A stretch of DNA of 50,574 bases from Chitinophagales bacterium (GCA_016787295.1 JAEUUX010000042.1:1-50574); one strand, 5' to 3'; shown: positions 9,621 to 18,682, counted from the first letter of the stretch. The notes: generated by a model from the letters alone, not told the origin. Made by a program: numbers and translations.

Positions 9621-9905
9621 GTTTTTTTTTGTAAGCAAGTTCACCTTTTTTGCATTTTATTGTGCTATACCACCACAAAATTTACAAAAACCATACAATT
9701 GCCTATCAAACACCCATCAAACGTAACCTTTGACAAGGGCTTTAAGCGAAATAAAAACACACCAACAAAGCATATACAAAAAACAAATTATTTTTTATTA
9801 ACAAGCAATGGTTTCCTACCACACAGTATAGCAATGACATAAAAAACCAGCGAAAGGCATGGCAACCAAACCACTTTGGGAACCACACTAATAGTTTGAT
9901 AGTGT

Positions 9906-10838
9906 CTATTGTGCGAAATGTTGAATGATTTTTTTTGCCAAAACATCGGCAATTTTGAAGCTCGAATTTTGTGTAATGCCTGCCAAATGTGGTGTCAATA
10001 CTACATTAGGCAATTTTCGCAAACTATCCATCTGCTCTTGCTCCAAAGCAGAAAAAGTAGCTGGCTTTTCGTTTTCAAACACATCTAAACAAGCCCCTTT
10101 TACCTTACCACTATGTAAACCGTCGAGCAAAGCCGCTGTATCGACAATGCCACCACGCGACGTATTGACCAAATAAAAATCGTTCTCGAAGCGGTCGATA
10201 AAATCTCGGTTCACTATATGGTGCGTTTCGGTGTTCAACGGTAAGTGGAAACTCACAATGCTTGCTCGACCGAAAATCGTTGCCATATCTACTTCTGCCA
10301 AGAAAGGTGTAGCAAAGCCAACTTTGTATTTGTCATAGCCCAACAAAGTTATACCAAAACTTGACAAACGTTGTGCAACAGCGCTCCCCATATTGCCATA
10401 ACCAATAATTCCAAGGGTGTGTTGCATCAGTTCGGTGCCAGCATTGAGGTTGCGCTGCCAAATACCTTGCTGCATTTCGGCATGAGATTTGGTAATATTG
10501 TGCAACAAAGCCAACAACATACCTATCGTATGTTCTGCCACCGAGTCGCGGTTGCCTTCGGGAGAATTGAAGCACACAATATGGCGTTGTTGCGCAAAAG
10601 CGGTATCTATCAACTCCATGCCTGACCCCACGCGTCCCACAAATCGCAAACGAACTGCTTTTTCTAACAAAGCACTATCTACGCGAATACTGCTCCGTAC
10701 CACCAAACCATCATACTCCTCAATGATTTGTGACACCTCTTCATAAGTAGTCGCTGGAAGATGCGTACATACCCAATTTTGTTCGCTTAACTGTTGTTCC
10801 AAAGTCGGGTGAATAGTTTCTGTAATGAGGATTTTCAA
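9906..10838 (-). CDS. D-3-phosphoglycerate dehydrogenase-like 2-hydroxyacid dehydrogenase
   Basis: 310 residues from a TTG start at 10838. Family features in order: an N-terminal substrate-binding start KILITETIHPTLEQQL, the SIRVDSALLEKA and RFVGRVGSGMELID segment, the Rossmann NAD motif LGIIGYGNMGSAVAQRLSSF, the NTSRGGIVDTAALLDGL segment, and the VVLTPHLAGIT histidine of the Glu-His relay. The family oxidises 2-hydroxyacids with NAD; members close to SerA make 3-phosphohydroxypyruvate for serine synthesis, but the exact substrate is not certain here. No ACT domain is present. An upstream in-frame ATG at 10913 adds 25 AT-rich residues that are not family-like. The TTG sits exactly where relatives have Met and a -7 box lies 8 bp upstream, so I prefer it. 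It is transcribed alone, about 170 bp from rsmA. Confidence 0.85.
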   Translation of the reverse strand: MKILITETIHPTLEQQLSEQNWVCTHLPATTYEEVSQIIEEYDGLVVRSSIRVDSALLEKAVRLRFVGRVGSGMELIDTAFAQQRHIVCFNSPEGNRDSVAEHTIGMLLALLHNITKSHAEMQQGIWQRNLNAGTELMQHTLGIIGYGNMGSAVAQRLSSFGITLLGYDKYKVGFATPFLAEVDMATIFGRASIVSFHLPLNTETHHIVNRDFIDRFENDFYLVNTSRGGIVDTAALLDGLHSGKVKGACLDVFENEKPATFSALEQEQMDSLRKLPNVVLTPHLAGITQNSSFKIADVLAKKIIQHFAQ

Positions 10839-10846
10839 TGTTTGTG

Positions 10847-10854
10847 CAAATTTA
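10847..10854 (-). promoter_or_regulatory. -7 element just before the hydroxyacid dehydrogenase TTG start
   Basis: Minus strand TAAATTTG fits the TAnnTTTG consensus. Only 8 bp separate it from the proposed TTG start, which would make the transcript leaderless or nearly so. No -33 box is evident. Confidence 0.35.
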
Positions 10855-11010
10855 AGTGGATATTTTAAAATAGGGAAATAAAAAATTGCCCTTTTATCGA
10901 AGTATATAGACAAATAAAAAATTTATAAAACACTGATAATCAAGGTTTTATTTCAAAAAAAACGCATTTTTTTGCTATATTTTGCCACTTTTTTATAGGG
11001 CTAAAAAAAG

Positions 11011-11781
11011 CTAATTAGGTTGCCAAGCATTGGCTAATTGTATAAATTCTGCCACCCCCAACTGTTCGGCGCGACGGTCGAGCCATGCCACAGGAAATTG
11101 TGAGGTGTCAAACGACAAAGCTCCCAAAGCGTTGCTCAATTTTTTTCGGCGTTGATTAAAAGCTGTTTTTACCACCGTTTTAAAGTATCTTTCGTTCTTA
11201 ATCAAGCCATCATATTGCCCATTTCGCACCAACCTAATGACCGCCGATTGTACTTTGGGCGGTGGGTCAAATTCGTGTGGTGCTACCGTAAAAAGGTATT
11301 CGCCCGAATAATAGGCTTGCAACAGAACACTCAAGATACCATATTCCTTGCTGTTGGGAGGCGAAACGATGCGCTCCGCCACTTCTTTCTGAAACATACC
11401 CACCATGCACCTTACTTGGTCTTTGTAGTCCAATATTTTGAACATGATTTGGGAAGAAATATTATACGGGAAATTACCTATGATAGCAAATTGCTCTGAT
11501 GCAAATTGATCAAAACGGACGTGCAACACGTCTTGTTCAATAATTCTATCGCGCAAAATAGGAAATTTTTGTCGCAACAATTGTGGTAGGCGCGCGTCCA
11601 ACTCTACCAAATGTAAATCAACATCGGCGCGTTGTACCAGATATTGTGTCAGAATTCCTTCGCCCGGACCAATCTCAAATACTTTTTGTGTTGAGTCCAT
11701 AATAGGCAAAGCTCGTACAATATCGGCAGCAATTTGGTTATTATGCAGAAAATGTTGTCCTAATTGTTTAATTTTTTTCAC
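11011..11781 (-). CDS. rsmA: 16S rRNA (adenine1518/1519-N6)-dimethyltransferase RsmA (KsgA)
   Basis: 256 residues from the GTG at 11781. The conserved N-terminus KKIKQLGQHFLHN follows directly, which is why I chose it over the upstream ATG at 11841 that adds 20 unlike residues. SAM-binding motif I is VFEIGPGEGILTQYL. The catalytic motif IV IIGNFPYNISSQIMFKI is the NLPY variant of adenine dimethylases, and PPPKVQSAVIRL and FNQRRKKLSNAL are also family hallmarks. The enzyme dimethylates two adjacent adenines near the 3' end of 16S rRNA during late small-subunit assembly. It appears monocistronic with a good promoter at 11860-11892. Confidence 0.95.
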   Translation of the reverse strand: MKKIKQLGQHFLHNNQIAADIVRALPIMDSTQKVFEIGPGEGILTQYLVQRADVDLHLVELDARLPQLLRQKFPILRDRIIEQDVLHVRFDQFASEQFAIIGNFPYNISSQIMFKILDYKDQVRCMVGMFQKEVAERIVSPPNSKEYGILSVLLQAYYSGEYLFTVAPHEFDPPPKVQSAVIRLVRNGQYDGLIKNERYFKTVVKTAFNQRRKKLSNALGALSFDTSQFPVAWLDRRAEQLGVAEFIQLANAWQPN

Positions 11782-11859
11782 AAAGGTTATATTTTTTAAA
11801 AAAACAGCGCAAAATACAAACAATTCGCCGTACTTTTGCACGGTTTAGCTTGGCGGGTG

Positions 11860-11892
11860 CAAAAGTATTATTTTTTTGCTTTTTTTGCCAAA
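11860..11892 (-). promoter_or_regulatory. rsmA promoter
   Basis: On the minus strand TTTG (plus 11889-11892), a 21-bp spacer and TACTTTTG (plus 11860-11867) match the Bacteroidota -33/-7 pattern. It leads to a start about 70 bp upstream of the preferred GTG. A mirror-image TACTTTTGCAC lies on the plus strand at 11831-11841. Confidence 0.6.
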
Positions 11893-11941
11893 TTATCCGT
11901 TATATTACTGACTAAAAAAAACTTTGTACTGTTACATCATT

Positions 11942-13396
11942 ATGAAATTACAAACCGTTTCAACTACTGAAAATTACACTACTGTTGTTTATATAACCGA
12001 TGAAACCACTAATTGGGAACATCTTCCTCTTAATTCGTCGGAATCTTATTATATCCAACAACAAATCGAAAAAAAAGTTTTCACTAATACTTTAAATCGA
12101 TATACCAATACCCTAATTATTGTTTATCTTGACAAAGGCAAATCCCCTACCGAAAGCCGTTTTTTGGAAAATTGTCGTATGTCAGGAGCAGAAATTACCA
12201 ATTTTTGCAACCGCAATAAATTTAGCAGCATAGCTGTTGCCAACGAAAGTGACAAACACAATGCCGCCAACGCCTTCGTCGAAGGCATGTACCTCGCCAA
12301 TTACCAATTTATCCATCACCGCAAAGATGCTGCTACTATCAAAAATGCGCTATCCGAAATAGCCGTCTTAGAAGATGCGATGACCAAAGCCGAGTTAGCA
12401 GAACTACAGCATGTTTTAGAAGGTGTTTGTTATGCCCGCAATTTAATCAATGAACCACTTAACTATATGACCGCCACAGATTTGGCAAATGCAATGGAAA
12501 AAATGTGCAAAGAAAGCAAATGCAAAGTAAGTGTTCTGCACAAAAGCCAAATAGAAAAAGAAAAAATGGGTGGTTTATTGGCAGTCAATCGCGGTAGTAT
12601 TGACCCTCCTACTTTTACCATTATAGAATGGAAACCCAAAAATGCGGTCAATAAACAGCCTATCGTACTAATCGGAAAAGGGGTGGTTTTTGATACAGGC
12701 GGACTAAGCCTCAAACCAACTCCCAACAGCATGGATTATATGAAATGCGATATGGCAGGAGCAGCAGGCGTAGCAGGTGCTATGTATGCTATTTCGAAAA
12801 ACAAATTGCCTATTCATGTTGTTGGTTTAGTACCCGCCACCGATAACCGTCCTGGTGTAAAAGCGTATGTTCCTGGTGACATCATTGCCATGCGAAGCGG
12901 CATGACCGTCGAAATGCTCAACGCTGATGCCGAAGGACGCATGATTCTTGCCGATGCCCTCGATTATGCTAAACAATATAAACCCGAATTAGTTATCGAT
13001 ATTGCTACCTTAACAGGAGCATTACTGTACATCCTTGGCGCACATGGTATTGGTCTGATGAGTAATACTGACCATAAGGATAAACAAGACCTTATTGAAG
13101 CCAGCCATCGTGTCTATGAACGTTGCCACGAACTGCCTATGTGGGAAGAATATCGCGATATGATGAAATCTGATATTGCCGACATTCGCAACGTACCCAA
13201 CGTAGCAGGGCAAGCAGGTACCATCACCGCAGGTAAATTTTTAGAAGCCTTTACCGATTATCCATGGATACACCTCGATATCGCTGGTATTGCTTGGAAT
13301 CATTCCAACAATGGCTACCGAATTAAAGGAGGCGAAGGTTCGGGCGTGCGCCTATTCTACGAATTTTTGAAAAACAGATGCCAACTCAAAGACTAA
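11942..13396 (+). CDS. pepA: Leucyl aminopeptidase, M17 family
   Basis: 484 residues from ATG 11942; an in-frame ATG at 11924 adds only MYCYII. M17 hallmarks are present: IGKGVVFDTGGLSLKP (Lys and Asp metal ligands, about residues 244-259), DMAGAAGVAGAMYA with the next metal Asp, and NADAEGRMILADAL (about 327-340), which carries the final Asp-Glu metal ligands and catalytic Arg. The N-terminal ~150 residues form the less conserved macrodomain-like part. The enzyme removes N-terminal amino acids from peptides in the cytoplasm with two bound metal ions and is usually a hexamer. The family motif is normally NTDAEGR; here Ala replaces Thr. It is followed after 27 bp by pdxA on the same strand, so the two are probably cotranscribed. 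Confidence 0.93.
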   Translation: MKLQTVSTTENYTTVVYITDETTNWEHLPLNSSESYYIQQQIEKKVFTNTLNRYTNTLIIVYLDKGKSPTESRFLENCRMSGAEITNFCNRNKFSSIAVANESDKHNAANAFVEGMYLANYQFIHHRKDAATIKNALSEIAVLEDAMTKAELAELQHVLEGVCYARNLINEPLNYMTATDLANAMEKMCKESKCKVSVLHKSQIEKEKMGGLLAVNRGSIDPPTFTIIEWKPKNAVNKQPIVLIGKGVVFDTGGLSLKPTPNSMDYMKCDMAGAAGVAGAMYAISKNKLPIHVVGLVPATDNRPGVKAYVPGDIIAMRSGMTVEMLNADAEGRMILADALDYAKQYKPELVIDIATLTGALLYILGAHGIGLMSNTDHKDKQDLIEASHRVYERCHELPMWEEYRDMMKSDIADIRNVPNVAGQAGTITAGKFLEAFTDYPWIHLDIAGIAWNHSNNGYRIKGGEGSGVRLFYEFLKNRCQLKD

Positions 13397-13423
13397 ACCC
13401 CTCAATGCAAGTCTAACTATCCA

Positions 13424-14965
13424 ATGGAAGAAAAAAAATCGCCGAATCCCAACAAAGGCAATGACCATAAAAAACACTCGCGTCACCGCCATCGTCACCA
13501 TAAATCGGGCAACCCTAACAAGGACAATCCACTCAAAGACGAAAAATTAGCGGTAGAAGACCCCAGCGTCGAAACAGAAAAAAGTATTGCCGCACCTACT
13601 CCCCTACCCTCTGCCCCAGCACCGCCTAAGAAAAATCACGAAAAACCTCTCAAACACAAAGAAAAAGGTGGCTCCGAAAAACAAGAAGCTAAAACCCCAC
13701 CACCACCTACCAACAAAGCCACAAAAATTGCAGCGGCAATGGAATTCGAAACCAATGCCGACTATCATCTTTCTGTTGCCGACTTTGGTGGTGAAGATGC
13801 TCAAACAGTAGTTGCCACCGATACCATCGATGACGAAAATGACCATAATACAGACACCCCTATCGATGTGGGTGACTTGCCGCGCATTGGCATTACCATT
13901 GGAGATATTAATGGTGTGGGTATAGAAGTGATTCTAAAAACATTCGCCGATTTGCGGGTGTGTAATTTTTGTGTGCCTATTCTATATGGTTCGTCACGAG
14001 CAGTATCTTATCACCGAAAAGTTTTGCAACGCGAAGACGTTGGTTACAACATCATTCCTAATCCCGACCGAGCCAAACCAAAGGTATTGAATATCCTCAA
14101 TTGTTGGAACGAAGAGGTATCTATACAACTTGGTCAGGCAACAAGCGAGGCAGGGGTCTATGCTTTTAAAGCCTTAGAAATAGCTACCGCAGATTTGGAA
14201 GATGGTAAAATCGATGCTCTGGTAACGGCTCCTGTCAACAAACATTTGGTTAACTCCGAAGAAGTGCCTTTTAAAGGACATACGGAATATTTGACCGAAA
14301 AATTTGAAGCACAAGAAAGTCTCATGTTTCTTGTAAGCGACACTTTAAAAGTAGGTTTAGTAACCAACCATTTGGCTATCAAAGACGTTGCAAAGCACAT
14401 CACCGAACACAATATCATGCAAAAATTGCAAATTATGGACAATAGTTTGCGACAGGATTTTGGTATTGTTCGCCCCAAAATTGCGGTCTTGGCACTCAAT
14501 CCACACGCAGGCGACTCGGGGCTAATTGGCACAGAAGAGCAAAACATTATTATACCTGCCCTCGAAAAAGCTCAAAACAAGCATAATTTGTTGGTTTTTG
14601 GACCTTTTTCTGCTGATGGTTTCTTCGGTTCCCAAATCTACAAACAGTTCGATGCAGTATTGGCAATGTACCACGACCAAGGGTTAATTCCTTTTAAATC
14701 ATTAAGTTTTGGTCATGGTGTCAACTTCACAGCAGGATTGCCCATCGTGCGTACCTCGCCCGACCATGGTACTGCATTTGATATTGCAGGCAAAAACATA
14801 GCTAACGAAGAATCTTTTCGACGGGCTATTTACCTTGCCCTGGACGTGATGAAAAATCGCGAAAATTTTGAGGAAATGATCAGCAAACCGCTCCGGAAAC
14901 GTTCCTCTTATATCAAAGAACTTGCCAACGCCGACGACGAAGCTGTTGTCGACGAAGGGCAATAA
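13424..14965 (+). CDS. pdxA: 4-hydroxythreonine-4-phosphate dehydrogenase PdxA with disordered N-terminal extension
   Basis: 513 residues, against about 330 for usual PdxA. The enzymatic domain starts near residue 153 (PRIGITIGDINGVGIEVILK) and has the metal histidine motifs GHTEYLTEKF, LNPHAGDSG and MYHDQGLIPFK plus the end motif TSPDHGTAFDIAGKN. PdxA oxidises 4-phosphohydroxy-L-threonine with NAD in the DXP-dependent pyridoxal phosphate pathway. Residues 1 to about 150 are low complexity: first Lys, His and Arg rich (HKKHSRHRHRHHKSG), then Pro and Lys rich, then acidic. They have no fold I recognise. The frame is continuous with the enzyme and no better internal start is visible before the domain. 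A short C-terminal acidic tail is also present. Likely cotranscribed with pepA. Confidence 0.92.
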   Translation: MEEKKSPNPNKGNDHKKHSRHRHRHHKSGNPNKDNPLKDEKLAVEDPSVETEKSIAAPTPLPSAPAPPKKNHEKPLKHKEKGGSEKQEAKTPPPPTNKATKIAAAMEFETNADYHLSVADFGGEDAQTVVATDTIDDENDHNTDTPIDVGDLPRIGITIGDINGVGIEVILKTFADLRVCNFCVPILYGSSRAVSYHRKVLQREDVGYNIIPNPDRAKPKVLNILNCWNEEVSIQLGQATSEAGVYAFKALEIATADLEDGKIDALVTAPVNKHLVNSEEVPFKGHTEYLTEKFEAQESLMFLVSDTLKVGLVTNHLAIKDVAKHITEHNIMQKLQIMDNSLRQDFGIVRPKIAVLALNPHAGDSGLIGTEEQNIIIPALEKAQNKHNLLVFGPFSADGFFGSQIYKQFDAVLAMYHDQGLIPFKSLSFGHGVNFTAGLPIVRTSPDHGTAFDIAGKNIANEESFRRAIYLALDVMKNRENFEEMISKPLRKRSSYIKELANADDEAVVDEGQ

Positions 14966-15050
14966 TGGCAGCTCTCCTTCACCTAATCTGTGTGCGTATC
15001 TGCTGTTATGAGGTTAAAATCCGAACACCGATTTCATTGTGCTATGTCTT

Positions 15051-15168
15051 GTTCGAATGGCGAAGCGCGTTAGGGATGTGGAGGGTGGCGTTAGCCAGTG
15101 CGGAGAGCAACGCAGCACCAAGCGAAGCGAAGCCCGTAACAGCCCGCCCGTTAGGGAACGCCCAAAAA
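15051..15168 (+). repeat. Dispersed GC-rich intergenic element, subtype A
   Basis: About 118 bp. It starts GTTCGAATGGCGAAGCGCGT, continues with GGTGGCGTTAGCCAGTGCGG and ends near GGGAACGCCCAAAAA. It is roughly 90% identical by eye to the copy at 39864-39982 and shares both ends with subtype B copies at 26583-26694 (minus) and 31736-31838. It is far more GC-rich than its flanks. No open frame or transposase is attached. It lies between the convergent pdxA and DUF1501 genes. The rest of the gap (14966-15050) shows nothing. Confidence 0.85.
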
Positions 15169-15206
15169 TAAAAATAATGCCACTTTCGCCAATGCTAATG
15201 CAAATA

Positions 15207-15246
15207 TAAAAAAAGTAGCTCCTTTTTTGAGGGGCTACTTTTTTTC
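15207..15246. terminator. Bidirectional terminator between pdxA and the DUF1501 gene
   Basis: AAAAAAGTAGC(T)CC pairs with (A)GGGGCTACTTTTTT around a T-rich loop, flanked by an A-run on the left and a T-run on the right. It can therefore stop transcription from both convergent genes. Confidence 0.8.
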
Positions 15247-15267
15247 TTTAGGGGGGATTGTCAATAT

Positions 15268-16773
15268 TTATGGCAAAACTTGTTGTACTTCCAAACTACC
15301 TGCTGTACCACTATCCCACTGTACGGTCAGTTGATTAGTGCCTTGTCCCGCAACGATGGTGCCACCTACCACCGTCCAGTTAAACGTGCCTCCTTCGGTA
15401 GGTGAGTTGGCGGTATAAACAAAAGTATTGCTGCCACAAGCTTGATCATTACCACTGATGGTGGGAGTAGGCAAGGTACAAGCATTGCAATTTTGGGTCA
15501 AAATAGGTAGTGTAGCAAAATCTTGTAGCAGAACCGACTGTGTGTCTTCGGGCGAATTGCATAACCATTCGCTCAACATAGTGGCATAGATAGAACGAAA
15601 ATCGTATTGGTGCGGGATATTATCATCTTCGTCACTTGTTGCGGGAATATCTGGTGTTACTCCCAACACACCACCTGCAATAGGTGTACCAAAAACAAAA
15701 TGTGGTGACGATGTGCCATGGTCGGTACCTGTGCTACCATTTGAGATGATGCGTCTGCCAAATTCTGACAAGGTCATGCCCACTACACGATGGTCGAGTT
15801 GCAACAAACTAAGGTCGTTCATAAAAGCACTAATAGCACCGGATAACTTACTAAGCAGTTGAGCATGAGCGCCTTGTGTGGTATCCCAACTTTCTACCTG
15901 TCCAGCATGTGTATCAAAACCATCTATACCCACCAAATAAACACGCGTTTTCAGACCACCTGCAATTAGGCGCGCCACGATGCGCAACTGCTCCGCTAAT
16001 TGGTTGTCGGAAGGATAGCTTCCCAAATTGGCAGACGCATAATAGGCATTTTGGACAGTGGTGCCGTAGGTGTTTGACTGTTGGGCAATGAGGCGCAAAT
16101 ATGCCAATTGTTCGCCCCATTGTGTATTAGGAGTAGGTTCGGTGGTGCCGGTGGCAAGATTATAAAACCATGTAGGGTCAGAAACAGCCATGCAAGTATT
16201 AGCTACCTCGCCCTGAAAAAGCAAACTTTGATTAGACCCAATGCCAATAGCCAAAGGGTCGGGCATGTCCGTTGTGGGATAGTCAACGGGATAGCCCGGA
16301 TATTGTTGTTCCAAATAACGCCCCATCCAGCCCGTGCTGAGATATTGGTCGGTATTAGAAGCTGTTAGCCAAATATCGGTTGACCTAAAGTGCGAAAAAT
16401 CGGGATTGGGATAGCCCACCGATTGAATGATTTTCAGTTTGCCGTCGTTGAACAATTGCTGCATACCTGTCATAGCTGGATGCAGACCAATAGTCGTAAC
16501 ACCGTTGAGCGGCAAAACGGCATTTTCGGGGATAATGACATTGGAACGCACATTGTTGAGCGCAGCATATTTGTCTAACGGAATAACCGTATTTAGACCG
16601 TCATTGCCACCATATAAATAGACCAATACCAGCACACGGTCGGTTTCGACGGCTGTATTGGCTGTTGCTGCAATAAATGGGCTTGCGGCTAAGGTTTGGA
16701 CACAAAATCCGTTGAGTAGTGTGGGCAATACCACCGACCCTGTTGTATATTTAAGAAAATCTCGTCTTTTCAT
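15268..16773 (-). CDS. DUF1501 family protein with Tat-type signal and C-terminal PKD-like domain
   Basis: 501 residues. It begins MKRRDFLKYTTGSVVLP, a twin-arginine-like signal. DUF1501 features follow: VLVYLYGGNDGLNTVIPLDK, IGLHPAMTGMQQLF, DFSHFRSTDIW, GIDGFDTHAGQ and SEFGRRIISNGSTGTDHGT. The fold belongs to the alkaline-phosphatase/sulfatase-like group, but the activity is unknown. After a Cys-rich linker (CNACTLP) there is a PKD-like beta domain (SGNDQACGSNTFVYT...GTFNWTVVGG) that stops soon after its last predicted strand. The upstream gene (40 bp) is a DUF1800 protein; these families are commonly encoded side by side, so they probably act together in the cell envelope or outside the cell. 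Transcribed as the second gene of that pair. Confidence 0.88.
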   Translation of the reverse strand: MKRRDFLKYTTGSVVLPTLLNGFCVQTLAASPFIAATANTAVETDRVLVLVYLYGGNDGLNTVIPLDKYAALNNVRSNVIIPENAVLPLNGVTTIGLHPAMTGMQQLFNDGKLKIIQSVGYPNPDFSHFRSTDIWLTASNTDQYLSTGWMGRYLEQQYPGYPVDYPTTDMPDPLAIGIGSNQSLLFQGEVANTCMAVSDPTWFYNLATGTTEPTPNTQWGEQLAYLRLIAQQSNTYGTTVQNAYYASANLGSYPSDNQLAEQLRIVARLIAGGLKTRVYLVGIDGFDTHAGQVESWDTTQGAHAQLLSKLSGAISAFMNDLSLLQLDHRVVGMTLSEFGRRIISNGSTGTDHGTSSPHFVFGTPIAGGVLGVTPDIPATSDEDDNIPHQYDFRSIYATMLSEWLCNSPEDTQSVLLQDFATLPILTQNCNACTLPTPTISGNDQACGSNTFVYTANSPTEGGTFNWTVVGGTIVAGQGTNQLTVQWDSGTAGSLEVQQVLP

Positions 16774-16813
16774 AGCTAAATGAATTGGAATGTTTAAAAA
16801 TGGGTATATGCAA

Positions 16814-18517
16814 TTACATCAATTGGTATTCTTCCAACTGCATGATTTGTCTATACATTGCCCTAAGACGGCTATGCACAGTGCCATACGCCATTTCGTC
16901 GGTGGGATTTGCCAAATAGTTGTTCCAAGCGTCTGTCCAATAATAATCGGAGGACTCGCCGGACAAAAGGTCATTTTTCAGGCTTTGTTTTACGGTGTCG
17001 GATACAGGTACTGCCAACATCAAGCCCAACACATTGTTGATTAACAAATTGGGGTCGGCGGCGTTGGGTATTTGGGTGGTTAGGGCAACGGGGTCGATGC
17101 GATATACCGTGCCAAAAACATCGAATCCCCAATACAACATGCGGTCGGAGTTCATAGCTCGTTTGGGAAGTGTGGCTGTTGTTGCCCATTGCTTGTTATA
17201 CGAAGGTGCTTGATAATAGGCGGGCCAACCAGCAACATTAGGCGGGTCGCCAATGCCTTGTAACATATCTTCGGCAGTCCAATATAGGTGTTTGCGCAGT
17301 TCATATCCATCAGTAGCGGTGGGCGGAAGTTGGAAGTCAAATTCCCTGAACGCACCCATCATATAATCCATCGGCGATTTGATGATAGCTCCGCGATTAG
17401 CCATATCAAAAAAGTGTTCGCTTTTGAGCAAGGCTCGCAAAACGGGTTTGATTTCGTAGTTGTTGTTGCGAAAAATATCAGCCAACGGAGCAATAACCAA
17501 GTCTTCTACACTTTGGTCGATGGTGTGGTATACAAAGAATCGATAAATTTTTCGACAAACATGTTTGGCACATTCGTTTGTAGCAAAAACCATGTCCAAC
17601 AATTGGTCTAATTCATTGGCACCGTCTGTCCCGCTTTGCCCTTGAATGAGGGTATTGTTGTAGAAGTCCGAAAACTGTTTGTCACCCGTATCATGCGCCC
17701 AAACTGCAAAGGTAGAAGTCAGACCGCCTGTATCCCAATTGACCGACCAACCTGTTAGGACACGTGCGGCGGCTTGTACATCGTCTTCTGTATAAGCCGA
17801 ATCGGGTCCTTTGCCAATACAAAACAGTTCTTGCAATTCGCGCGCATAGTTTTCGTCGGGCTGATATTGGTTGTTGTAAGTACCATTGAGATAATACAAC
17901 ATCAGTGGGTCGGTGGTCACTTCACGCACCATTGTTTTGAAATTACCCAAAGCCCTTTGTCGCAAGATATTGAAATGACGATAGCTGAGTCGGGCATCAA
18001 AAATAGCGAAAGTTTCGGTGGCTAAATGATTGTGCCAAAACAGAATCATTTTTTCGTGTATGCTGCTATTTTGATTAATTGCCAAATCCAGTAGATATGA
18101 TTTGTAGGAAAGTTCGCGCCAATACTCAATATTTTGTCCATGTGGTGCATTGACCCATGTTTCGCCAAGCGGTACGTTGGTATCATTAATATCATAACCC
18201 GCATTGTTATAGTCATTCACGGGGTCGGGAGGTGTGGGAGCTTCGGTCAATAACAACTCAACGGCATCGTCTAAAGATAGGTTTTTGAACGTATTGTAAG
18301 ATGCCATAGAAGTACCATACAAAGTACGACGCAAAAGGTGCAAGATTTCTTTTTTGCCATACGTTCCTGTATAGAGATTGATACCTGTGGTAGTGGGCGG
18401 ACGCGGAGCCACTACTGCCACTGGTGGAGGGATAGCCGCTCTATTGAGAGGAGTAGGCGCAGGCAACAGTTGTTTTTGCAATGCCAATCGCCTAAAAAAT
18501 TGTCTTCTGTTTTCCAT
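16814..18517 (-). CDS. DUF1800 family protein
   Basis: 567 residues from the ATG giving MENRRQFFRRLALQKQ; an ATG six codons upstream (18535) is also possible. DUF1800 features: LLRRTLYGTSMASYN near residue 60, ILFWHNHLATETF, RELQELFCIGKGPDSAYTED and AARVLTGWSV, then a conserved C-terminal part with LLKSEHFFDMANRGAIIKSP and DMLQGIGDPPNVAGWPAY. The molecular function is unknown. The N-terminus has an RRQFFRR motif but only a weak hydrophobic stretch, so the export route is unclear. It precedes the DUF1501 gene by 40 bp, and one promoter (18650-18682) probably serves both. Confidence 0.87.
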   Translation of the reverse strand: MENRRQFFRRLALQKQLLPAPTPLNRAAIPPPVAVVAPRPPTTTGINLYTGTYGKKEILHLLRRTLYGTSMASYNTFKNLSLDDAVELLLTEAPTPPDPVNDYNNAGYDINDTNVPLGETWVNAPHGQNIEYWRELSYKSYLLDLAINQNSSIHEKMILFWHNHLATETFAIFDARLSYRHFNILRQRALGNFKTMVREVTTDPLMLYYLNGTYNNQYQPDENYARELQELFCIGKGPDSAYTEDDVQAAARVLTGWSVNWDTGGLTSTFAVWAHDTGDKQFSDFYNNTLIQGQSGTDGANELDQLLDMVFATNECAKHVCRKIYRFFVYHTIDQSVEDLVIAPLADIFRNNNYEIKPVLRALLKSEHFFDMANRGAIIKSPMDYMMGAFREFDFQLPPTATDGYELRKHLYWTAEDMLQGIGDPPNVAGWPAYYQAPSYNKQWATTATLPKRAMNSDRMLYWGFDVFGTVYRIDPVALTTQIPNAADPNLLINNVLGLMLAVPVSDTVKQSLKNDLLSGESSDYYWTDAWNNYLANPTDEMAYGTVHSRLRAMYRQIMQLEEYQLM

Positions 18518-18649
18518 GTTTGATAATTTTAACAAGTAGAATAAACCAGAAATAAATCGCTATTATAAAGGTGTTTTTTAAAAATGGAGGTAAGTTAGTG
18601 TTTTAATAAATAACTTGTTGGAACGTGACAGAAATTTTACGAAAAATGG

Positions 18650-18682
18650 CAAAAATAGCTTTTTGAAGCGTTTTTTTTACAA
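18650..18682 (-). promoter_or_regulatory. Candidate promoter of the DUF1800-DUF1501 pair
   Basis: Minus strand TATTTTTG (plus 18650-18657) fits the -7 box, with TTG (plus 18680-18682) 22 bp upstream as a loose -33. It is about 130 bp before the DUF1800 start. Confidence 0.4.

Noticed and set aside
9660-9842. 60-residue frame in the gap after the TonB operon promoter
   Set aside because: Lys/Thr/Asn-rich composition typical of AT-rich non-coding DNA, with no homology pattern.
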